Below, piece after piece: positions 58,801 to 64,000 of a DNA stretch of 64,000 nt. Where the stretch lies: assembly GCA_016169945.1 (NCBI GenBank), contig JADLSH010000193.1:1674001-1738000 (forward strand). Direction: 5' to 3'. The DNA comes from Trachythela sp. YZ-2020 (taxonomy: Eukaryota; Cnidaria; Anthozoa; Malacalcyonacea; Clavulariidae). The translations under genes were made by a program, and so were the position numbers. Position 1 is the stretch's first letter. The number at the start of each line of letters is the position of its first letter. The notes under the pieces are model-generated. The model searched no databases. It was not told the origin of the DNA and saw only the letters and a program-made list of their open reading frames with translations.

Positions 58801-61800
58801 ATATGCTACAAAGCTGGACTCAAATTTGAATATTAACTAAAAATTAGAGTATGGACAATTACGAGCTAAAGTTTTGAATGTTATTCACTCTGGAATGCAG
58901 TCATGCAAGTTCAAGGTTTTAAATGTTAATTGTTCTGCCAATGCATCCGTTTATTATATATTTCCCTCTCTTCAATGCAAACGCCTCAATGCTTTTACGC
59001 TCGTCATCATAATTTATGTTGGAATGTAGAATTCTCCAAGTTATGGTTGGCATGTCATCTGCGTTTCTCCTATGGGATTCAATGTGTTTGTATATCGTTT
59101 GCTTTTTCATAGTTAAATGTTCTTTAATACGCGTGCCAATTGTCCTACCAGTTTCACCAATGTAAACCTTGCTACAATGAAGGCATTCAATTTCATACAC
59201 AACGTTCTTGTTATGGCAACGGTTTGATTTTTTCCCCAATTTGCAAGTCTCGCATTTCTTCGAGCAGCTCATGGTTTCCTTACGTGGCGCAAATTAAATT
59301 TACCAAGACTTGATAAATAGCCCATGGGTTACGCCATCCTATTAAAATTATTTAATCTGAATCCGAAATGAGAATAGTTTCATATTACCATGCTTTTGAT
59401 ACACCCTGTATAATAATTTTAGATTTCCAGGATTGCCAAGCATTTGTCAAAATATCTTCGTACGATTTACAGAGCACCGATCATAAGAGGTAAAACGTCA
59501 TAAACAACAAAGCACAGCACAGCACAGCACAGCAAAACAAAACAGAGCAAAGCAAAACAAAACAAATAATATAGAAAAAAGTAAAACAATAATATAACTT
59601 ACAATATACAGTTAAACAATGCATATTCTACCTCTTATTACTCCCTGAATTTTGTCCGAACATTCTGCTATGTATGTTTTAATAGGCATTAAATGTTTGA
59701 CTTGTTGTTGTCGATCCTGGAATAAGACAAAATTAAATAAGATACGATAAGGCAATTACATGTAAATCCAGGGTCCAAACAAGAGAAGGAAAAGTATCTT
59801 CTCATGTTGGACGAAAAGTGGATAATTCCTTCCACTCAGTAACAGACACTTTGCAAAATACAGAGGTGAGAGTTTGGGTTGCAAAATGCAGCCCTTCTGC
59901 AATTTGGTGCATGTTACATGTAGAACTCGTCAGCATCCCCTACCCCTCCACTGTCTGAAACTGAGGAAACTCATACTTTGAGAATAAGAGTATAATAATA
60001 GAATACTTTAAGATTATTCATCAAGACATCATCCATTCAGGAAAGCAAAATTAAGACATATTCTTGGAAGTTATCCGTTGCTGTATAACATTTTATGTTT
60101 TTTTGCTAGCTGGTGTGATCAGGTCACATCAACCTTGTTTATTTTGTGTCCATGTAATTACCGTACAGTATATTATGGCTCAAAACTTTATGTTCTCGTG
60201 ACAGGAAAAGCATAGATTGCTCTTGCCAATGGATCGTTCCATGGGTTGTCGAAATTTGTTGCAAAATTTGTTAGAAAATTTGTTGCAAAATTTGATGGAA
60301 ATTTGTTGCAAAATTTCTTGCAAAATGTATTGCAAAATGTATTGCAGAATTTGTTGCAAAATTTGTTGCAGAATTTATTGCGGAATTTGTTGCGGAATTT
60401 GTTGTGGAATTTGTTGCAAAATATGTTGCAGAATTTGTTGCAGAATTTGTTGCAGAGTTTGTTGCAAAATTTGTTGGAAATTTGTTGCAGAATTTGTTGC
60501 AGAATTTGTTGAAAAATTTGTTGCAAAATGTATTGCATAATTTGTTGCAAAATTTGTTGCAGAATTTATTGCAGAATTTGTTGCAGAATTTGTTGTGGAA
60601 ATTGTTGCAAAATATGCTGCAGAATTTGTTGCAGAATTTGTTGCAGAATTTGTTGCAGAATTTGTTGCAGAGTTTGCTGCAAAATGTGTTGCAAAATGTG
60701 CTGCAGAGTTTGTTGCAAAACTTGTTGCAAAATTTGTTGCAACATTTGTTGCAGAATTTGTTGCAGAATTTGTTGAAGAATTTTTGTAGCAGAATTTGTT
60801 GGAGAGGAAAGTTAAGGGGCAAATCTACTTTTAATAATATGCAAAATGTACTAGGATGACCAAAGGGGGAGGGGGGTTAGCTTTCCATTTCTTCCGTGGG
60901 AGAGGTGTGGATGTTTTCAGGAATGAGCCAATGCTCAATAAATTCACATTGTTCAAGGCTTTTCATAATGCTTTATCAGAAATGTTTAAGGAATTACTGC
61001 AGTACCACACCTTATTCCCCATATCTTTGTTGTTCTTTCATTTATACTATCAGTATATGATTATACATGTACTATAATTGTACCGTAATCTTAGTACAAT
61101 ATTACTGTACTTACAACAAATGCTTTGACAGCATGTTTTGAGTTACTCCATGATTTACATTGCTTGCATCGGGAGTGTATACCATTTAGCAATCCCTTGA
61201 ACTTGTTATGTTCTTGATAAAAGTTATAAGGTCCAAAACTGTGGACTGAAAGAGATAATAGGAGCTACAGTATATACTAGACTAGTGTATTTTTAAGGAA
61301 GAATAATTTGTTAGAGTATTCCGTAACGTGGCAGTTATGGTAGTCCTGTGCTTATGACCATATGACTTAGGCACAGTTTGTAGAATATTTGAAAAGGACT
61401 TGTAACAATATCCAACCGGACATTATCTACCAGGCTTTGCCTACCGGATAACAGGATGCAAATATATAAAATAAAAGTACATAAAGATAAATAGTTTATT
61501 TACAGGACTTGTTATTGAGAATTGGTATATAGCAACAAATTCTAAACATAGCCTTGTTTACAGGAGACTGTAACAATGCCAGAACATGACGAAAACCCAA
61601 ATTATACAGCATGCATATTTAGGATGGGGGTTGGCCACATCATTGTCATTTGTTGCAGGTTCATTGACTTAACCTAATCCCAACCCTAAACCCCAATACT
61701 AACACTTAACCCCGAGAGTATTGATATCACCCACAAGGAACACCCATTAGTTAGCTAAAGAGATTAAAATGGCTGTAAAATCAATCAACCTTTTTTGCCT

Positions 61801-62976
61801 CTGCAGAATTATGCAACCCACAATGTTTTTAATCTTGACTGGCATTATGACGTCATTATAAAATCGGTATCAGGTAGATTGTTGCATGAATAATCGGTAA
61901 TCTGTAATTTCCGATTGTGGCACAATCGGTCAATCACTACTGAAAATATTTTATATTTTAATAGTTGTAATAAATGTTTCAACTGGGCCTCGAGGATCAC
62001 ATGTTAAATAGTGACTAGAGACAACACTATGACCATAATGTTATCATTAGTGTCTGACCTTTCCTCCATCCTCAGTGGCATGCTGGCAGGGGGGGGTGGG
62101 GGGCCATGGTCCCCCCAGCGAAGATTTTTTAGGGGGCGCAAAAACATAAATGGGGTGCCGAAATTGCACAAAATCACACAAAAGCGCTAGTCCGAATTGG
62201 AATTGTGTCAGATCCGATGAGCCAACAAGAGAAAAAGAGTTTGAGATTGTTAATGATTGATAGATTGTCGTTTATCTGATAAAATTAATCCGATAAATAT
62301 TAGTGATTTCCGATACTGTATATGCCTGGTTTTCTTGGCAACAGGCTATTGCAATATTGCAAGCATTACTTACTAGGTACCGCACTGCCGCAAGCACTGT
62401 TCAAAGTGCTAGTACGCATGCTTAATTTGAGTTCTGTTATTCGGAATACGACTTATACAAGGATTAAAATGATGTAAATTGTTAATTGTGAAATGTGAGG
62501 TCATTTGGTTTACGATCACTGGTAAGTTCACCGTCTACTTCATGAATGTTCGCCTACTACTTTTCTTTGTTTAAGAAAAAAACTAAGTCCTTCTATGAAT
62601 TATATATTTATTCAAACTCCTGTGTTGTTTCTTGCGCATTTTTATTTGATAAGATGTTTTATAATTCTCAGAATTCCGTCAAATCGCCTCCCAAAACGCA
62701 AGAAATAGCATTTCAGGGACTATTTATCACAAGGGGGCGCCAAATTTCCAGCTAGCCTCCCCTGGCGAACACAAGCCAGCACGCCACTGCCCATCCTACG
62801 TAGGGTCTAGGGTCTATTATAAACTAATAGGGTCTATTAAACTAGTGGAGTGTGAACCTTGGAACGGTTAATACAATACCTTCGGCAAAATCACTGTCTT
62901 TGTCAAGTTGCAAGCGGTTTTGATACTCAGATAGTAATTGTTCCAGCTGCTTACTTCTACTTCCACAATCATCCAT
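37725..62976 (-). CDS. MED1: Mediator complex subunit 1 homologue, whole gene (18 exons recognised)
   Basis: Nuclear Mediator subunit bridging transcription factors and RNA polymerase II. Eighteen minus-strand exons with GT-AG borders were assembled by hand, about 2.47 kb of coding sequence (about 820 residues). Diagnostic stretches that follow human MED1 in order are TECFISSDMFYVE, VQLEDNGNILEVKVQHYGD, TEFLKHMQGLANLYQLTGD, GGPVGFLTPRQGG, LPASFVLHLDKPLVVS, VVKIIRLLRQQLVYN and KCLSIPVTMKYIFKKA. All splice phases agree except exon 3-4 and exon 11-12, where a small exon is probably missed. The protein is about half the length of vertebrate MED1 because the Ser/Lys-rich tail is shorter. LEQLL near residue 11 is the only LXXLL found. 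Introns carry most of the mobile DNA listed between 38 and 63 kb. Confidence 0.9.
37942..38440. mobile_element. 499-bp MITE, TTA target, in MED1 intron 17
   Basis: The left end GGGCCTGTTCATATGAGCCC and right end, whose complement is GGGCCTGTTCGTATAAGC, are followed on both arms by a CGGGAANCTC block. TTA flanks both ends (37939-37941 and 38441-38443). PIF/Harbinger-like by target. Part of its right end is duplicated at 35945-36121. Confidence 0.8.
38496..39270. other. MED1 intron 17 remainder
   Basis: AT-rich, no additional coding segments or repeat ends that I can support. Confidence 0.5.
39271..39393 (-). CDS. MED1: MED1 exon 17
   Basis: Encodes DPTFDIEAEIDAAGVGSVTS then DVSGFDISNVYEPGASTSST, an acidic aromatic-spaced segment. 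Phase 1 to 1. Acceptor GTTCAG, donor CAG|GTATCC. Confidence 0.85.
39587..40443 (-). CDS. MED1: MED1 exon 16 (large)
   Basis: 857 bp. Begins KCLSIPVTMKYIFKKARNMQ, the end of the conserved MED1 domain, and then becomes a Ser/Pro/Thr-rich disordered region with LPLLSPSPTLPNILQ, PQPPPMKPPPIKLKIKKVAS (a basic patch, possible nuclear signal) and GFDTG-type motifs. Acceptor ACTATAG, donor TGG|GTAAAT. The open frame extends into both introns, which makes it look longer than the exon. Confidence 0.9.
40907..41006 (-). CDS. MED1: MED1 exon 15
   Basis: Encodes VEFQVKPDCSIGVRFNPRKT then AFYDRGYVSRVIQ. Phase 1 to 2. Acceptor TTTCTAG, donor GAA|GTAAGT. It joins the KCLSIPVTM start of exon 16 exactly. Confidence 0.85.
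41007..41985. other. MED1 intron 14, unassigned part
   Basis: Contains a short (ATG)n tract at 41320-41334. No recognised element. Confidence 0.45.
41990..42112. repeat. Small inverted-repeat element in MED1 intron 14
   Basis: CCTTTATCAGATCTAAAACA and the complement of TGTTTTAAATCAGATAAAGA form a stem around a GC-rich loop. Outer TATACAAACC / GGTTTGTATA also pair. Confidence 0.6.
42688..42789 (-). CDS. MED1: MED1 exon 14
   Basis: Encodes GQEEYNGPCFDVSTSNPFVV then VITFEEPITSSLAS. Phase 1 to 1. Acceptor GATTTAG, donor CAG|GTATAT. Confidence 0.85.
43003..43075 (-). repeat. tRNA-like sequence (tRNA-Ala-like pseudogene or SINE head)
   Basis: On the minus strand TTAGCTCAATTGGCAGAGCG is a good A box. 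CTAGCAT would be an anticodon loop reading AGC (Ala), and GCGTTCAATCTCC is a degenerate B box. The anticodon stem does not pair, so a functional tRNA is unlikely. Confidence 0.55.
43130..43330 (-). mobile_element. Penelope-like element 3' end in MED1 intron 13
   Basis: Minus-strand TTCCAGACGAAGGGCCTTCG, TTGTATTTTTCAG and CAACAGTCAACCGCCGTA match 13785-13880, and the GATCGCTTTTGTATTCA part matches 12468-12482. It preserves the unfilled CTAACTTCC target of the 1254-bp palindrome. Confidence 0.8.
43553..43625 (-). CDS. MED1: MED1 exon 13
   Basis: Encodes LLRQQLVYNQILTSVLSSQT then VQDN, matching the LIRHQVAYNTLIGSC block. Phase 0 to 1. Acceptor TTTTCAG, donor ATG|GTAAGC. Confidence 0.9.
44168..44305 (-). 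CDS. MED1: MED1 exon 12
   Basis: Encodes KLPEEEHIYRISEKDLQGSL, SLNSNVGVVISRIPFTHCQN and VVKIIR: the LQG and IxFxHxxxV positions of the MED1 domain. Phase 0 to 0. Acceptor TTTCAG, donor CGG|GTGAGA. Confidence 0.9.
44306..46050. other. MED1 intron 11, unassigned part
   Basis: I searched here for the missing exon between exons 11 and 12 and found none convincing. It contains a G-run repeat (GGGGGGGGGCGCTTGTGGGC at about 45555) and no other named feature. Confidence 0.4.
46055..46439. mobile_element. 385-bp MITE in MED1 intron 11
   Basis: AGAGACCTTACGATTTAAGA at left and a complement of AGAGACCTTACGATGTAGGA at right, then CGGCAACG in both arms. ATT on each side (46052-46054, 46440-46442). Confidence 0.8.
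46465..46909. mobile_element. 445-bp fold-back element, TTAA target
   Basis: GGAGGCTCCCTACAGTTTTA and its near-complement at the right end continue for about 125-140 bp per arm (GCACGCAAATGTGCT, CACAATATTGCGGATTACGA). TTAA is present at 46461-46464 and 46910-46913. TTAA targets are used by piggyBac and Kolobok elements (family knowledge); which one is unresolved. Confidence 0.85.
47228..47364 (-). CDS. MED1: MED1 exon 11
   Basis: Encodes NPFLPINETNSEQLPASFVL, HLDKPLVVSAAILEKIHSML and ENFKG. Acceptor TTTCAG, donor GAG|GTAACG. Phase 2 to 1. The next recognised exon starts in phase 0, and about 40 residues of the human protein have no counterpart here. Confidence 0.85.
47832..48060 (+). mobile_element. 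tRNA-derived SINE
   Basis: The head has an A box (GGTTGGCGCAGTCGTCAGAG) and a B box (GGGTTCGATTCTC). The body contains GTGGGTTTTCTCCGGGTACT then CCGGTTTCCTCCCAC, a conserved central domain shared by SINEs of many marine animals (recalled). Located in MED1 intron 10, antisense to the gene. Confidence 0.8.
48594..50433. mobile_element. pogo/Tigger-type nonautonomous element carrying a LINE
   Basis: CAGTGGAACCTC at 48594 and GAGGTTCCACTG ending at 50433, each flanked by TA (48592-48593 and 50434-50435). Internal AACGGACACC / GAGGTGTCC motifs are typical of this group. About 1.2 kb of the interior is a later LINE insertion. Confidence 0.75.
48750..49926 (+). mobile_element. 5'-truncated LINE in MED1 intron 10
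   Basis: Starts in the RT at KRIVCGVPQGSILGPLLFLL and continues with CLYADDSQIFSSA (catalytic YADD), CLGVKLDETLSWDDHIEMVC, SPLWGTCNKTLRDKLQKFQN. After a frame change at about 49430 it ends NNYNLRNSQTDLALPKPKRE...IRC (stop near 49722) plus a 3' UTR with AATAAAG. The first catalytic Asp is absent because of truncation. Confidence 0.85.
50520..50634 (-). CDS. MED1: MED1 exon 10
   Basis: Encodes FVLSKFGCSLSISVEQSKPR then LLPTNSLLSGEFSAAKRG. Acceptor CTTTTTAG, donor AGG|GTAAAA. Phase 1 to 2; joins both neighbours in frame. Confidence 0.8.
51222..51311 (-). CDS. MED1: MED1 exon 9
   Basis: Encodes GQLMHLTYFATPLELRNENV then SKMNENFDLH. Acceptor ATTTTAG, donor ATT|GTAAGC. Phase 1 to 1. The donor is inferred from phase and from the HLMNLKYYVSP block in human MED1. 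Confidence 0.75.
51381..51445 (-). CDS. MED1: MED1 exon 8
   Basis: Encodes QKLFEENVLGGPVGFLTPRQ then G, aligned to the VGYLTPR block of MED1. Acceptor TTGCAG, donor GAG|GTACGT. Phase 2 to 1. Confidence 0.9.
52072..52143 (-). CDS. MED1: MED1 exon 7
   Basis: Encodes RRDYTEFLKHMQGLANLYQL then TGD. Acceptor TTGTAG, donor CGC|GTAAGT. Phase 2 to 2. Confidence 0.9.
52416..52444 (-). CDS. MED1: MED1 exon 6 (29-bp microexon)
   Basis: Acceptor TTTACAG, donor AAG|GTGAGA. Encodes TCPALTAIL plus two bases that complete Arg with exon 7. Phase 0 to 2. Its place in the conserved order supports the call despite its size. Confidence 0.85.
52525..54187. mobile_element. 1.66-kb fold-back element in MED1 intron 5
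   Basis: Arms of about 600 bp (52525-53110 and 53545-54187) are inverted copies. They share ATAGGCGG ends, a CG-rich stretch with alternating CACGCGCG and GCGCGTGCAC, a GATTGGCTACTTTGCATAAC block and TGTCTATTATCCATGATTTA. The unique centre (about 430 bp) has no recognised gene. Target duplication not resolved. Confidence 0.8.
54440..54551. repeat. 22-bp minisatellite, part 1
   Basis: AGTCNTAATAGTCNANNACTAT-type units, 5 degenerate copies. It continues at 55258 after an insertion of about 700 bp. Confidence 0.8.
54556..54657. mobile_element. 102-bp palindromic MITE, TTTA target
   Basis: ACAATTAGTCGCCGAAGGCG and complement, with a nested second stem CCTATAGTCACT / AGTGACTATAGG. TTTA at 54552-54555 and 54658-54661. 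It sits at one edge of the insertion in the minisatellite. Confidence 0.8.
54662..55257. other. Insertion between minisatellite halves
   Basis: GTAGAAATTTC at 54662 is the inverse of GAAATTTCTAC near 55240, suggesting one more element bounded by these ends. A 17-bp-stem hairpin AAAAGTGATAGTCACTG lies at 55162-55199. Confidence 0.5.
55258..55640. repeat. 22-bp minisatellite, part 2
   Basis: About 15 units of AGTCCTAATAGTCCACCACT-AT and variants (CCATGACC, CTATAATCG). It lies about 200 bp from MED1 exon 5, in intron 5. Confidence 0.85.
55835..55903 (-). CDS. MED1: MED1 exon 5
   Basis: Acceptor TTCCAG, donor GTG|GTAAGA. Encodes VQLEDNGNILEVKVQHYGDL then VPV, in phase 0 at both ends. A 16-bp copy of its 3' end and donor lies at about 54422-54438. 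Confidence 0.9.
56030..56800. repeat. ACACACC/GGTGTGT repeats around a TATCGGCCGATA element
   Basis: CACACCTTAAGGTGTGTT, CACACCTTTTGGTGTGTTT and a 48-bp unit ending CACACCTTGGACATG repeat on both sides of a segment bounded by TTATCGGCCGATAATATC (56150) and TATATCGGCCGATCAG (56545). The two mirror-related borders suggest a further fold-back MITE (56100-56640). The CTTGTCATGGAAAAC stretch at 56393 resembles 53240 in the neighbouring fold-back. Confidence 0.55.
57378..57444 (-). CDS. MED1: MED1 exon 4
   Basis: Acceptor TTTAG, donor GAG|GTACAT. Encodes LKFDVSTTYTECFISSDMFY then VE, matching the TECYITSDMFYVE block of animal MED1. Phase 2 to 0. Confidence 0.85.
57445..57539. other. MED1 intron 3, near acceptor
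   Basis: No feature other than the polypyrimidine-poor acceptor TTTAG used for exon 4; a missing small exon may lie upstream in 57830-59630. Confidence 0.3.
57540..57830. repeat. Cluster of ACAAGTTGT / ACAACTTGT palindromic units
   Basis: At least a dozen variants of AACAAGTTGTTA and ACAACTTGTTAACAAG in both orientations, each itself near palindromic, in MED1 intron 3. No coding significance. Confidence 0.75.
58339..58447. repeat. Pentanucleotide microsatellite (GCAAY)n
   Basis: CGCAACGCAACGCAATGCAA then AATGCAATGCAATGCAATGC. About 20 units, interrupted. It produces a cysteine/alanine-rich antisense frame that is not a gene. Confidence 0.9.
58690..59280 (-). mobile_element. Penelope-like element 3' fragment in MED1 intron 3
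   Basis: Contains the GIY-YIG endonuclease frame and a 3' UTR with the inverse of GTTTCGCCCGTCAAGGCTTC. Upstream RT is absent. Confidence 0.8.
58919..59272 (-). CDS. GIY-YIG endonuclease domain of a Penelope-like element
   Basis: 117 uninterrupted residues: MSCSKKCETCKLGKKSNRCH (a CxxC...C knuckle), VVYEIECLHCSKVYIGETGR (GIY-YIG core, with the conserved Arg), RIKEHLTMKKQTIYKHIESH (His/Glu region) and a C-terminal AFALKRGKYIINGCIGRTIN. It is of a different Penelope family from 12330. The frame is intact but belongs to a truncated element, so it is probably not expressed on its own. Confidence 0.8.
   Translation of the reverse strand: MSCSKKCETCKLGKKSNRCHNKNVVYEIECLHCSKVYIGETGRTIGTRIKEHLTMKKQTIYKHIESHRRNADDMPTITWRILHSNINYDDERKSIEAFALKRGKYIINGCIGRTINI
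59505..59572. repeat. (ACAGC)n / (AAAAC)n pentanucleotide tract
   Basis: GCACAGCACAGCACAGCACA then AAACAAAACAGAGCAAAGC, 60 bp upstream (plus coordinates) of MED1 exon 3. Confidence 0.85.
59632..59716 (-). CDS. MED1: MED1 exon 3
   Basis: Acceptor TTCCAG, donor GAG|GTAGAA. Encodes DRQQQVKHLMPIKTYIAECS and DKIQGVIR. Phase 0 to 1. The next recognised exon needs phase 2, so one small exon may lie between. Confidence 0.75.
60250..60807. repeat. 12-bp minisatellite (TTGTTGCAGAAT)n, about 46 units
   Basis: Near-perfect period of 12 bp across 558 bp in MED1 intron 2. The multiple-of-three period keeps several frames open, giving repetitive LLQN or NKFC peptides. These are artefacts of the period. 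Confidence 0.95.
60860..61114. other. MED1 intron 2, distal part
   Basis: No recognised feature; starts with a G-run (60875-60885). Confidence 0.4.
61115..61245 (-). CDS. MED1: MED1 exon 2
   Basis: Acceptor TTTCAG before TCCACAG, donor GTAAGT. Phase 1 to 0; joins exon 1 without a stop. Reads VHSFGPYNFYQEHNKFKGLL, then SRCKQCKSWSNSKHAVKAFV. Confidence 0.75.
62073..62789. mobile_element. 717-bp hAT-type nonautonomous element in MED1 intron 1
   Basis: CAGTGGCATGCTGGC at left and GCCAGCACGCCACTG at right are complementary. TCCATCCT (62065-62072) and CCCATCCT (62790-62797) form an 8-bp duplication with one mismatch. The interior has no transposase frame. Confidence 0.8.
62880..62976 (-). CDS. 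MED1: MED1 exon 1 (start codon)
   Basis: ATG at 62976; encodes MDDCGSRSKQLEQLLSEYQN to ...DSDFAE and ends in phase 1 at donor GAAG|GTATTG. Corresponds to the N-terminal helical segment of MED1. Confidence 0.75.
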
Positions 62977-63192
62977 ATTGTTAGACAATTACTGAAATTT
63001 AATGACATTATATGATATTATAACCCATGAAAAGCAACTTATCGCTCATTCAGTGGCCGCCATATTTGATTCAATTTTTGGAGTCCGCAATCATTTTGGT
63101 TGGTTAACGAAAAACGTCGTGTTGTTCCTTTAAGGTGGCTCGATACCCTTTTCATCATAGGGGAACTGGTATCTGGTTCTAAGCTGTAATGC

Positions 63193-63778
63193 CGCTTTGC
63201 CCGCGCGGGCGGAGCGACCATGTTTCAACTTTCGCTGTAGGTGTCTAGCATGAGATTTTTTTGTCCGCTTTACACCTCGCGGACACGCCTGAAAGTTGAA
63301 CTACATTCAACTTTCTTGGCGTGCCCGCGCGACTAATTATTCACGTGATTCGAATCGGTCGCTTCGCGGGCAAAACGACCGTAAAGGCCGGCCTCCACTT
63401 GCACGTACGTACGCACAATTGCACGCACGTATGTGTTTATACTTTCGTGAAATTTGATTGGTTAAAATCTTGACGGCTGCACAGAAAGTAGAATACAGTT
63501 CTACTGTCATACGTACAAAAAGTTAGCCGCGACGGTCAAGATTAGCGATCATTTTCGAGTCACAGAGCATGCGCTGGCCGTACGTGCAAGTGCTCTGTGA
63601 CTCGAAAATGATCGCTAATATTGACCGTCGCGGCTAACTTTTTGTACGTATGACAGTAGAACTGTATTCTACTTTCTGTGCGGCCGTCAAGTTTTTAACC
63701 AATCACATTTCACGAAAGTATGTGCGTGCAATTGTGCGTACGTACGTGCAAGTGGAGGCCGGCCTTAATGGAAAATGG
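63193..63778. mobile_element. MITE copy 2 (relative of 27812-28045), upstream of MED1
   Basis: GCTTTGCCCGCGCGGGCGGA through GACCATGTTTCAACTTTCGC and ACACCTCGCGGACACGCC repeats copy 1 almost base for base. The left terminus is truncated. The right terminus GGAAAATGGCC is separated from the body by a nested element at 63385-63765. Confidence 0.85.
63385..63765. mobile_element. 381-bp near-perfect palindromic MITE nested in another MITE
   Basis: AGGCCGGCCTCCACTTGCAC and its complement bound two arms of about 180 bp that pair with very few mismatches around a 20-bp loop near 63575. TAA is duplicated (63382-63384 and 63766-63768). Copy 1 of the host MITE at 28030 shows the unfilled site GACCGTAATGG. 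Very young by arm identity. Confidence 0.9.
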
Positions 63779-63791
63779 CCTTTACGCACAT

Positions 63792-63830
63792 AATAGGGTT
63801 AGGGTTAGGGATTGGGTCGGGATTAGGGTC
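63792..63830 (+). repeat. TTAGGG-like interstitial repeat
   Basis: TAGGGTTAGGGTTAGGGATT followed by degenerate GGGTCGGGATTAGGG. Three good copies of the metazoan telomere unit. Confidence 0.7.
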
Positions 63831-64000
63831 AAGATCAAAGAGAAATATTCGTGGCTCGTAACATGGCGTTATAACCCAATTGTTTCCCCCGATTTGAAAT
63901 ACAGAGAAGCGTTATCAAAGGCAGATATCATTACATTCTAGACGTGAATTTCTGTCTACTATAAAGCTGTTCAATGATATTGTTAAAACAACAAATACCA

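Noticed and set aside
60188..60859. Long leucine/glutamine- or cysteine/asparagine-rich frames
   Set aside because: Produced by the 12-bp minisatellite, which keeps frames open on both strands; they overlap a MED1 intron.

Overview
This is a eukaryotic, AT-rich, intron- and transposon-dense window. The best-supported host gene is a Mediator subunit 1 (MED1) homologue on the minus strand. I recovered 18 coding exons between 62976 (start codon) and 37725 (stop codon). The kinds of mobile DNA present (Penelope-like elements with GIY-YIG endonucleases, APE-type LINEs with microsatellite tails, a tRNA-derived SINE, many palindromic MITEs, an integrase-like gene family) suggest a marine invertebrate, most likely a cnidarian. 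That assignment is an inference from family resemblance, not from a species-specific marker.

Left part (1-35 kb): essentially a graveyard of mobile elements. Two diverged copies of a locus (about 59-2060 and 3641-5113) carry a cysteine-protease-like domain followed by decapeptide-encoding repeats. Next come inverted and internally deleted Penelope-like elements (5.2-7.1 kb), interrupted by a Tc1/mariner-type MITE and two tail-to-tail LINEs (7.1-11.8 kb). The Penelope 3' part resumes at 11.84 kb and is itself interrupted by a 1254-bp palindromic element with a 9-bp target duplication. A 2.48-kb element with 80-bp inverted ends (15.06-17.54 kb) contains a decayed, spliced integrase-like gene. 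Then follow several MITEs, a 275-bp tandem satellite (24.4-25.2 kb), a giant fold-back structure (28.3-30.9 kb) and a fairly complete minus-strand LINE (30.9-34.2 kb).

Right part (35-64 kb): a plus-strand R2-type restriction-like endonuclease fragment (36.2-37.0 kb) converges on the 3' end of MED1. From 37.7 to 63.0 kb the MED1 exons lie in introns filled with PIF/Harbinger-, hAT-, pogo- and TTAA-type MITEs, a SINE, a LINE, Penelope fragments, fold-backs, and mini- and microsatellites. MED1 exons fit together in phase except at two junctions (exon 3-4 and exon 11-12), where a small exon is probably missed or lost. Upstream of the MED1 start codon is a MITE with a second, near-perfectly palindromic MITE nested in it.

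The genes do not form an operon-like system. MED1 would act in the nuclear Mediator complex. Everything else recognised is selfish DNA, or unidentified short reading frames, that has inserted around it. All calls come from reading the sequence; no database search was possible.
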